A stretch of DNA of 45,495 nt from Reclinomonas americana ATCC 50394 (taxonomy: Eukaryota > Jakobida > Jakobea > Jakobida). Position 1 is the first letter of the stretch, and each line of letters opens with the position of its first letter. This document shows positions 32,853-41,300 of this stretch, piece after piece. The DNA lies in the NCBI GenBank assembly GCA_048213135.1, contig PS015141.1, forward strand, positions 1-45,495. The letters are read 5' to 3'. The position numbers were made by a program, and so were the translations under genes. The notes under the pieces are model-generated. The model saw only the letters and a program-made list of their open reading frames with translations, was not told where the DNA came from and ran no database searches.

Positions 32853-33447
32853 CTCTCGCCTCCGTGCATCTCTTTCATTCATTTCAGTCACTCTCACTTT
32901 CGCTTGTTCTCACTGTGCTCACTCGTTCGCTCACTTACTTACGCTCTCCCACCTCTTCTCCCTCCCTCTCCCTTGACCCTCCCTCTCCACCTACTGCACA
33001 GCGCAAGACGACATGACGCAACACCCCTACTCATCGCGCTTCATCGACGTGTTGACGAACCTGTCGCAAGGCAAAGTGCCGAGCGACGTGCGCGTGGTGG
33101 ACGACAAGCCAAAGAATCCACACCAGCAGCCGTCGCGATCCAAGTTGACGCGCCGACCGAATCCGTGGGAGAAGAAGAAGCAGCAGCAGCCTGCATCGCA
33201 AAAGCAGGAGCCGGAGAGCACGGATGAAGTGGAATCGCTGGCCGCTCTCGGCGAGGCATCGACGCCGATGGCAGTGGACTCGGACGACACGACGCCGTTG
33301 GCGGGTGAAGATGATGGCGAGCAGACACCGCCGCCAGCCAAGTCGGTGCTTTCGTTTGAGGATATCGACAGCGCGGCATCGAATTCGGTGACGGCGGCGC
33401 TGCTGGTGGACGCGGAGCAGGGTGCAAATGGTGGTAAAAATGAATGA
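24397..33447 (+). CDS. Peroxin-like protein, ~1,106 aa: PEX14/PEX39-type C-terminus, PEX5-like middle
   Basis: 22 exons join in phase: 24397-24486, 24715-24828, 24890-25264, 25327-25421, 25485-25800, 25837-25884, 25945-25991, 26048-26104, 26159-26362, 27084-27172, 27234-27296, 27379-27430, 27499-27566, 27627-27727, 27790-27915, 27973-28081, 28784-29154, 30781-30891, 30960-31057, 31228-31511, 31573-31629, 33002-33447. A coiled coil at about 180-253 precedes a poly-Gln run. Residues 574-615 include DDPKLKESKLMSFFAKLSTG and GEFQLEG, like the pre-TPR segment of PEX5, and WFDDED follows. Residues 780-850 hold FLRFESYNFGADEKYVTGLQ and a helix. The last exon has FIDVLTNLSQGKVPSDV, VVDDKPKNPHQQPS and RRPNPWEKK, close to the C-terminus of plant PEX14 and to PEX39, where a [K/R]PWE motif is known to bind PEX7. 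No TPR or PEX14 N-terminal domain is seen. The role in peroxisomal matrix import is inferred, and one long gene rather than two is an assumption. The exon 5/6 border is the weakest junction. Confidence 0.62.
24487..24714 (+). repeat. Intron 1 with CT/CCT repeats and gap
   Basis: A (CT)n run leads into a gap (N, 24554-24617) and then a CCT/CCCCT run up to the TCTTCAG acceptor of exon 2. The gap sits exactly between two simple repeats and is probably a collapsed tract. Confidence 0.85.
26400..27055 (+). repeat. 15-bp minisatellite in intron 9, with gap
   Basis: The unit TCGCTCATCGCTGTG is repeated over 20 times, mixed with a 17-bp variant TCGCTCCTCTCGCTGTG and a TGCCG variant. A gap (N, 26834-26959) interrupts it. 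Because the unit is a multiple of three it is open in all plus-strand frames, reading as SLCRS-type pentapeptides. Confidence 0.92.
28175..28660 (+). repeat. Degenerate ~110 bp repeats in intron 16
   Basis: About four diverged copies of a unit containing GGTTGTGCTTGCGAACGCAA, GTGAAGAGGCTCTCGGAATG and GAGTTGGAACGAGA, separated by GAGTTGGTGAAGA-like links. The 702-bp intron consists mostly of these copies. No exon was found in it. Confidence 0.75.
29155..30780 (+). repeat. Intron 17: CT/CGTT repeats and gap
   Basis: On the left are CTCTCGCTCTCG-type tracts, then a gap (N, 29455-30449), then a 15-bp unit TCTCTCTCGTTCTCG repeated about ten times. It becomes C/T-rich up to the CCCTGCAG acceptor. 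Long frames across it are artefacts of the N run and the repeat. Confidence 0.92.
31630..33001 (+). repeat. Intron 21: compound ACGT-type microsatellite, (CT)n and a ~115-bp repeat
   Basis: After exon 21 come (CT)n, a 20-bp gap (31659-31678), (ACGT)n, (ACGGT)n and (ACG)n blocks (31679-31815), then (CT)n (31816-31874). From 31900 to 32790 there are about seven diverged copies of a unit with CTCTGTCTC--TTTCTCTC, CTCACGCTTTCACATTC and CACTGCAGTCGCTCAC. Another (CT)n run lies at 32816-32850. No exon is recognised in it. Confidence 0.85.
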
Positions 33448-33477
33448 TATACCCTAACAGTTCATTACCCACATTGC
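33448..33477. other. 30-bp spacer between two convergent stop codons
   Basis: The TGA of the plus-strand peroxin-like gene ends at 33447 and the TAA of the minus-strand HAPSTR1-like gene occupies 33480-33478. The spacer has no AATAAA in either direction, so the 3' UTRs must overlap each other's coding sequence. Confidence 0.8.
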
Positions 33478-35341
33478 TTAACGCTTGCTGAGCTTGCGCG
33501 GCGGTGGCGGTGGAGCGTCGAGGTGCGACGCCAGATTGAATGGATTGACCGACGCGTCAAACATGGAGCCGAAAGGCGAGGGGCGCACCAGAGGCGCCAT
33601 GCCACCGGCCGCCGACGCCGCTGCAGATATCGCCGACGGCTGCATTGCACACGACGACGATGAAGCGGACGACGGCGACGAAGGTCTCAACATGGCGCCT
33701 GCAAAGGCCGACGCCGGATTTGGCATCACAAACGCCTCCTCAAAGTGCCGCTTCCGCTGCTCGGCAAACGGCGAGTAGCCGGCCGATGTGAATGCCGGTG
33801 GGAGGCCGAGGTCGCTGCCGACGCCGCCACTGCCACATGCACCAACGGCAGCAGCAAATCCAAATCGTGGCGGCTGCCGCTGGAAACCGAGACCAGTGGC
33901 CGCCATGCGTGCTCGGACAGGCGGCACGTTCTCGTCGTCACGCATGGCATCCACACCACTTCCGCTGCCGCTGCCACTTCCACCAAGCTCCTCCTCCTCC
34001 TCTTCCTCTTCTTCTTCTTCTCCTCCGTGGCCGCCAACAGAGTGTCGCAGTGGTCGGTGGTGGCGATGATGGTGAAGATGGCGGTGATGGCGAATGTCAT
34101 CGTCTTCAAACTCGGCGTCGTCCTCCACTCGATCGTCACTGCTGCCATGGTGACTGCCATCCATGTTGCCAGCAGCAGCCGCGGCCGCAGCTGCCACCAC
34201 AGCGGCGGACGTACCGCCGGCAGTGCGCCGTTGCACGGGTCGGCGCACGCGCCCATCGGAAATCTCCTCCTGGTCTTCTTCTTCTTCTTCTCCTTCTTCC
34301 TCTTCTTCCTCCTCGTCGTCGTCGGCCATGGTAAAGTCTTGCACACCGCGGCGAATGGAGCCAATGGTGGCTGCCGCGGAGGTGGCGGTGGAGGCGGCGG
34401 GGGGGATGGAGGATGCGGTCGTGGGGGTGGTGGCGGAGGCGGAGGAGGAGGGAGGACAGGGCTGGGGGGGAAAGGGGGAAGGGGAAGTGAGGGGAAGTGA
34501 GGGGGAAGTGAGGAGAAGGGGAAGGTGAGGGGAAGGGGAAGTGAGGGGAAGGGGAAGGGAGAAGGGGAAGGTGAGGGGAAGGGGGAAGTGAGGGGAGAAG
34601 GGGAAGTGAGGGGGAAGTGAGGGACAGGGGAAGTGAGGGAAGGGGGAAGTGAGTGAGGGAAAGGGGGAAGTGACGGGGAAGGAGGAGGTGAGGGGAAGGG
34701 GGAAGTGAGGGGAAGGGGGAAGTGAGGGGAAGGGGGAAGTGAGGGAAGAGGGAAGTGAGGGAAGGGGGAAGTGAGGGGAAGGGGGACGTGAGGGGAGGGG
34801 GGCAGTGAGGGAAGGGGGAAGTGAGGGGAAGGGAAGGGGAAAACAAGGTGAAGAGGGGATACAAAGAAATGAAGAGGATTAGGAGGAGGGAAAGAGGGAG
34901 AGCGTGGGGTAATAGAATCAAGATGAGGGGAACGAGAAAGCGTGTGGGTAATAACACATCGGTCAAGGGTTGAGGGTGGAGAGAGACACTGATTACACGC
35001 ACACATACATCAAGGGTTGAGGGTGGAGGAGAGACACTGATTGCACACACGCACACACCAATCAAGGGTTGAGGTGGAGAGAAACACTGATCACAATACA
35101 CCGATCAAGGGTTGAGAGTGGAGAGAGAGACATTGACAGGACACTCAACGATCAAGGGTTGAAGTGAGATCCAAATTGTGCATGCACATAGATGAAGGAT
35201 TTAAGGTGGAGAGAGACACTGATCACACGCACACACACCGATCAAGGGTCGAGGGTGGAGAGACACTGATCACACCGATAAAGGGTTGAGGGTGGAGAGA
35301 CACACTGATTGCACGCACACGCCGATCAAGGGTTGAGGGTG

Positions 35342-35379
<38 letters not shown>

Positions 35380-37166
35380 TCGCGCACATAATGATCAAGC
35401 ACTGAGAGTGGAGAGAACTTGCAACCACAAGCGCAGGGAAGGAGCAGAGAGAGAACAGAAACTCGGATCGTGCACATTGGGGCGAAGATCCGCCGCCTTT
35501 CTTCCTGTTCATAAACGAAACTCGGCTTCCAACCTGACTCGCTCCCGCTGACGACATGCGAAAAGAAACTGCTGTCGCACTGGCCATTGTGGCGGAAGAC
35601 GCCTGGAAACCACATGCCTGTCAGAGCATGATTTGTGCGCATGTGATTCCACAATCGCTCACCATTCCTCCTAACCTCGCCAGACCGCCAATCATGCCGC
35701 CTCCCGCGCCTCCACTGCCGCTGCTGCCGCCACCAGCAGAGGCAGACGGCACGGTGGTCGAGGGGGTGGTGGTCGCCGTCGGTACGTGCATCATCTCGGC
35801 GATGGGGATTGGCGGTTGCGGGGGTGGAATGTCGTGCTCCATTTGTTGGAGGAAGGTGAGCAGGTCGCTGATGGGGATGGCGGGTCCGAGGTGCGTGGTG
35901 CACTGTGAGAGGGGCAACAATGAAAAGGGATAGAAGGAAGGGGGAGGGGAAAGAGAAGGGGAAGGGGAAGACAATGGGGGAAGAGCGAAAGGAGAAGAGC
36001 GAGAGGGGAGAGAAGGGGGAGGATGAAGGGGGAAGAGCGAAGGGGGAGAGAAGGGGGAAGACGATGGGGGAAGACGATGGGGGGAGAGAAGGGGGAAGAG
36101 CAAGGGGGAAGAGCAAGGCAGGAGAGCAAGGGGGGAGAGCAAAGGGGGAGAGCAAAGGGGAAAGAGAGGGGAAAGAGCAAGGGGAATGAGCAAGGGGAAA
36201 GAGCAAGGGGAAAGAGCAAGGGGGAAGAGAAGGGGGGAGAGAAGGGGGGAAGAGCAAGGGCGAAGAGCAAGGGCGAAGAGCAAGGAGGAAGAGCAAGGAG
36301 GAAGAGCAAGGGGGAAGAGCAAGGGCGAAGAGCAAGGGGGAAGAGCAAGGGGGAAGAGGAAGGGGGAAGAGGAAGAGCGAAGGGGGATGAGCGAAGGGGG
36401 AAGACAAGGGGAAAGAGCGAAGGGGGAAGACGAAGGGGGGAGAGGAGGAGTGAAGAGCAAGGGGGAAGACGATGAGGGAAGAGACTATGGGGAGACAAAG
36501 GGGGAGAGGATGGGTGGAGAGAAGGGGGAAGAGCAAGTGCAGAAGGAACATGGGGAAGGAGAACGAGAAGAGAACGAGAAGAGCAAGCGCTAGAGCATGA
36601 GGGAAACGGGGAGAGAGACAAAGAGAGGTAAGTAATGCTTGGGAGTTGAGGAAGAGGATGGGGAAAGAGAAGCGGTTCGTCGCAGGAGTGCAAACGGAGT
36701 GGATGTGGTCGAATCACATCAACACCACAGCAGGCACGAGCGAGACGTTCAACGCACAGAAACATTCTCGGTTGTGCCGAACAGATCGGAGGAGAATGCG
36801 TTCTCTCTTTGTTCGCATCCTTTGCCCTCGACCACACTCACCTGCTGCCGCTGAATCATCTCCTCCAAGCTATCCATGACGTGCTTCGCCCCACACCGGT
36901 ACGACTCCTTCTCCGAGCGAAGCGCCGCACGATACAGATCCGTCACCGACTGCGCCGCCGCACGGAAATACGCATTGAAAATGCTGCCGGCGGCACTCAT
37001 TTGCTGCTGCTGCTGCTGCTGCTGCTGTTGTTGTTGATGATAGTGCGGGTCATGAGGATGGTGTGGCGAAGGGGACGACGAGGAGGACGACTGTAGTGGA
37101 AGGTTGTCAGACAATAGCGTTGTCGCACTGAGTTGTCGTGCGTCTTCTCTCTCTTTGCCCAACAGC
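33478..37166 (-). CDS. HAPSTR1 (C16orf72)-like protein, N-terminus incomplete
   Basis: Three joined exons: 37166-36842, 35902-35663 and 34461-33478 (stop TAA), at least 516 residues. The first holds a poly-His/Gln run, then FNAYFRAAAQSVTDLYRAAL and ESYRCGAKHVMDSLEEMI. The second starts THLGPAIPISDLLTFLQQ. These match, in order, the A-A-x-x-V-T-x-L-Y-K core, the following helix and the EDLISFL-like segment of human HAPSTR1, which binds the ubiquitin ligase HUWE1 and tunes stress responses in the nucleus. The last exon is an unusual extension with two Glu runs, a His-rich patch, Ala/Ser/Pro-rich sequence and a C-terminal RKLSKR. The 5' exon must end in phase 2. One candidate is ATG at 37750 with a 17-nt exon ending before GTTGCC at 37733, which is weak. 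Family assignment rests on recall, without alignment. Confidence 0.6.
34462..34860 (-). repeat. Purine-rich (plus strand) simple repeat in the HAPSTR1-like last intron
   Basis: The plus strand shows about 20 copies of GGGGAAGTGAGGGGAAG-type units. On the sense strand this is a CACTTCCCC polypyrimidine tract running straight into the acceptor of the last exon. Confidence 0.9.
34950..35345 (-). repeat. Minisatellite, unit about 45-50 bp
   Basis: About nine diverged copies of GATCAAGGGTTGAGGGTGGA, GAGAGACACTGATCACAC and GCACACACACC, with copies varying in the CA run. A (GA)n microsatellite follows at 35345-35374. It lies in the intron between the second and last exons of the HAPSTR1-like gene. 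Confidence 0.9.
35920..36600 (-). repeat. (GGGGGAAGAGCAA)n purine minisatellite in the HAPSTR1-like intron
   Basis: About 45 near-copies of a 12-15 bp unit, AAGAGCAAGGGGG and close variants. On the sense strand this is a long C/T tract upstream of the CTCTCACAG acceptor of the 35902-35663 exon. Antisense frames across it translate to Leu/Pro/Ser repeats and are not genes. Confidence 0.9.
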
Positions 37167-37214
37167 CTGCAATGATGAAGGAACTCTCGCGCTGCGGAAC
37201 ATGACTGCATTCTT

Positions 37215-37275
<61 letters not shown>

Positions 37276-37334
37276 ACTCACTCACTCACTCACTCACTCA
37301 CTCACTCACTCACNNNNNNNNNNNNNNNNNNNNN

Positions 37335-37431
<97 letters not shown>

Positions 37432-38370
37432 TCTCTCTCACGCCCAGACTCTCTGCAAGAGGAGGAGGAAGAGGAAGAGGAGGAGAAGGAGTAGGAGGAC
37501 GAGAAAGAAAGAGTACACTGCCTCTTGACAAGGAGGAGGCGGAGGAGGAGGAAGAGAGAGAGGGAATGCACGTGCGTGTTTCTGTGTCATCCTCATTGGT
37601 CATTTCCTCTTGGAAGATCTTCCTCATTAAACAACTGCTTTCTCTCTCTCTCTCTCTCTCACTGCCTCACTCTTGCTGTGCCTCACTCTCTTCAGCTCGC
37701 CAACTTGACGCAACTGCGAGATGTGGAGGCAACGCGCCGCGGTGACTCATCTCCACAGCAACAGATCCGCCACACGCTCCTTGTCCTCTCCTCAAGCACG
37801 CAGACACACACACACACACGCGAGACACCTGCGCGTCGACTCGAATTCGACTTTGGGTTGAGCGTGCCGTCCTGCGTCGATGTCGACGTCATCGAGTTCG
37901 CGCTTCGATCAATGGCTTGTGCGTCCTCCAAGCTGCTGTGATAGACAAGGATGTGTTGCACGCATGTAGCGCTGCGTGTGAGCGCCGCTGCGATTGTTCA
38001 ACACCAAATCTCCGACGTCGTGTCCCGTTTCTCCTCCGCTTCCGCTGTTGCGGCGAATGCAAGGTGAGACTCATGTAACACATTATGGGCATCACCAGCC
38101 AGCAGTGCGAATGTCTGCAGCGCGTATCAGTCCGCTTCTGTGGGCTGACTTCTTCGTTTTGTCCTGCACCCTCTTCCGGGTGCAGATCTCACTTCCTTTC
38201 GCCACTGTTCATCTCCATACACAATCACACCCACCACTGTCCAATCCCACCCCCGCCCTTGTCTCAAAACTGTTTTCCTTGTCAAGAACGTCGACGCGCC
38301 CGAATTTCTGCAACCGTTGCTCGATTTTCAGTGCATTTGACGAGAGAGTGCAAGGCGATTCTCTCTGCAC
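37167..38370. other. Divergent region between the HAPSTR1-like and GTPase genes
   Basis: It contains a (CT)n/(CACT)n microsatellite (37215-37432) with a 21-bp gap (37314-37334), GA- and CT-rich stretches to 37675, and complex sequence from 37690 to 38370. The minus-strand first exon of the HAPSTR1-like gene should be within 37600-37970, where short open stretches such as MTSTSTQDGTLNPKSNSSRR occur, but I could not join one with confidence. The promoter of the GTPase gene should be in 37970-38370. Confidence 0.6.
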
Positions 38371-41300
38371 ATGGGTGCGGTGGCCAGTCGCGGTGAGCAT
38401 GTAGTGGATGTGGGCTCTCATGCCACTGTCGTCGAGGCCAATGGCGACTGGATGCTGAGCGAATCGGAGGGCGATGCCTCGTCGATCGCCAGTGCGGCGA
38501 TTGAGCAACCACAGCAGAGGAAGAAGAAGAAGAAGAAGAGAAAGTCGACGCGTCTGCAGGAGCATGAGTGTGCGGCGGTGGGGCGTGCCGACTGTGACAT
38601 GTATCACGAGGAGGATGGAGTGGGGTCGTCGCGGGTGGAGGTGGTGGGTGGCGCTGGCTGGGAGCACGAGTCGACGGATATATGGACGCGGGCGCTGGCG
38701 GAGTTGATTGCGTTGGAGCAGGAGGGGCCGCCGGAAGTGTGTCGCTTTAATGTGAGTGGGAAGGGGAGGAGATGAGGGAAGGAATGAGGGAAGAGATGAG
38801 GGAAAGAATGGGGGAAGGGATGAGGGAAGGAAGGGAGAGGGACGTGCTCCTCTGCGTCGCTGTGCTCCTCGCTTGTCGCTATGCTCTTGTCATAGCTATG
38901 CTCCTTGCGTCGCTGCGCTCCTTGCGTCGCTGCGCTCCTTGTCGTCGCTGTGCTCCTCCTTTGTCGCTGTGCTCCTCCTTTGTCGCTGTGCCCCACCTTT
39001 GTCGCTGTGCTCCACCTTTGTCGCTGTGCTCCACCTTTGTCGCTGTGCTCCTCCTTTGTCACTGTTCTCCTTATTGCTGCACTCCTTGTCGTCGCTGTGC
39101 TCCTTGTCGTCGCAGTGCTCCTTGTCGTCGCTGTGCTCCTTGTCGTCGCAGTGCTCCATGTCCTCGCAGTGCTCCTTGTCGTCGCTGTGCTCCTTGTCGT
39201 CGCTGTGCTCCTCTGCGTCGCTGTGCTCCTCTGCGTCGCTGTGCTCCTCTGCGTCGCTGTGCTCCTCTGCGTCGCTGTGCTCCTCTGCGTCGCTGTGCTC
39301 CTCTGCGTCGCTGTGCTCCTCTGCGTCGCTGTGCTCCTCTGCGTCGCTGTGCTCCTCTGCGTCGCTGTGCTCCTCTGNNNNNNNNNNNNNNNNNNNNNNN
39401 NNNNNNNNNNNNNNNNNNNNNNNNNNNNNNNNNNNNNNNNNNNNNNNNNNNNNNNNNNNNNNNNNNNNNNNNNNNNNNNNNNNNNNNNNNNNNNNNNNNN
39501 NNNNNNNNNNNNNNNNNNNNNNNNNNNNNNNNNNNNNNNNNNNNNNNNNNNNNNNNNNNNNNNNNNNNNNNNNNNNNNNNNNNNNNNNNNNNNNNNNNNN
39601 NNNNNNNNNNNNNNNNNNNNNNNNNNNNNNNNNNNNNNNNNNNNNNNNNNNNNNNNNNNNNNNNNNNNNNNNNNNNNNNNNNNNNNNNNNNNNNNNNNNN
39701 NNNNNNNNNNNNNNNNNNNNNNNNNNNNNNNNNNNNNNNNNNNNNNNNNNNNNNNNNNNNNNNNNNNNNNNNNNNNNNNNNNNNNNNNNNNNNNNNNNNN
39801 NNNNNNNNNNNNNNNNNNNNNNNNNNNNNNNNNNNNNNNNNNNNNNNNNNNNNNNNNNNNNNNNNNNNNNNNNNNNNNNNNNNNNNNNNNNNNNNNNNNN
39901 NNNNNNNNNNNNNNNNNNNNCGTCGCTGTGCTCCTCCTGTCGCTGTTCTCCTTGCGTCGCTGTGCTTTTTGTCGTCGCAGTGCTCCTCTCCGTCGCTGTG
40001 CTCCTTGTTGTCGCTGTGCTCCTTGTCGCTGTGCTTCTTGTCGCTGTGCTCCTTGCGTCGCTGTGCTTTTTGTCGTCGCAGTGCTCCTCTCCGTCGCTGT
40101 GCTCCTTGTTGTCGCTGTGCTCCTTGTCGCTGTGCTTCTTGTCGCTGTGCTCCTTGTCGCTGTGCTCCTTGTCGCTGTGCTTCTTGTCGCTGTGCTCCTT
40201 GCGTCGCTGTGCTCCTTGCGTCGCTGTGCTCCTTGCCTCGCTGTGCTCCTTGCGTCGCTGTGCTCCTTGCGTCGCTGTGCTCCTGTGCGTCGCTGTGTTC
40301 CTCCTACGTCGCTGTGCTCCTCCTGCGTCGCTGTGCTCCTTGTTGCTGTGCTCCTTGCGTCGCTGTGCTCCTTCCCTTCGATGTGCTCCTGCCGTCGCTG
40401 TGCTCCTTGTGTCGCTTGTTGCTCTTTCGCCCCCTTCTAGCTGTTCTTATCCTCACCGTTAGAGTTCCCGCAGGTGGTCATTGCCGGCGACAGTGGCGTC
40501 GGCAAGTCGGCGTTTATTCGCGCCGCTCTCGGTCACCAATTTGTGTCCCGCCACACGCACACTGCTGGCGTGGCCTTGCACATGATGCAGTATCGCAGTG
40601 AGGATGGGCGGCGCATTCAAGTGCAGGTTTGCAACGCAAATGTCTGATAAGCAAGTTGCGTTGACTTACTCTGCGGCGCAGTTGATTGAGCGCTCTGGCG
40701 ATCCGCGGTACCAGTGTATGACTGAGGAATATGTGCGAGCGGCTGATGCAATGATTGTGCTAATCGACTCGTCGACATTCTCCTTTGAGGCGCCTGCAGA
40801 GTCTTCGTATGGACGGTCGAAACAAGTTACGTCTCTGCGGGCGTCACTATTTATTTCTTGATTCTAATCTCTGCTTTAGTACTTTGCCAGTGCCGACGAG
40901 TATCACCCGCAAGGTGACGACGATGAGTTTGTGCGAGTGTTGCTGGGCACAAAGGTGCTGTTTGTCACCCCTGTCATTTTCACTTGCTGAATCTCACACC
41001 ATGTACAGGCCGACCTGGTGCGCGCGGAAGCCGCCATTGGTCGCCCCGGAGGAGTACCGTCGTTCCTCGCCGTCGAGGCATCGCTCAATGTCGATCGAAC
41101 CACCGGCTTGCGATACACGGCGGTGTCGGCCAAGGTACTCCCTTGCTCTTCCTCACTCATCACAACTCTCTCCACTCTCTCACCCCCCCGCAGACACACC
41201 CCGCAAGCATTCGCGACATTGTGAAGACGGTGGTGTTGCGCATTCAGCAGCGACAGGCCGAGGTGGAGCAGTGGTTTCCGGAGATGGCGTACTTTTCGCC

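Noticed and set aside
33745-34500. Plus-strand ORFs with Leu/Phe runs opposite the HAPSTR1-like last exon
   Set aside because: The FFFFFSFF and LLLLL runs are the antisense of Glu codon tracts.
35791-36837. Minus-strand Leu/Pro/Ser-rich ORFs resembling membrane proteins
   Set aside because: They are translations of the AAGAGCAAGGGGG purine repeat on the opposite strand; hydrophobicity is a by-product of C/T-rich codons.
37424-37627. Minus-strand ORF starting MRKIFQEEMTNEDDTE as the first exon of the HAPSTR1-like gene
   Set aside because: It looks partly protein-like, but I found no donor that gives the phase needed to join to 37166, and it quickly becomes Ser/Pro repeat translation.
38830-40435. 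Regularly spaced repeats suggesting a CRISPR-like array
   Set aside because: The units are contiguous 15-17 bp copies with no unique spacers, and the setting is a eukaryotic intron.
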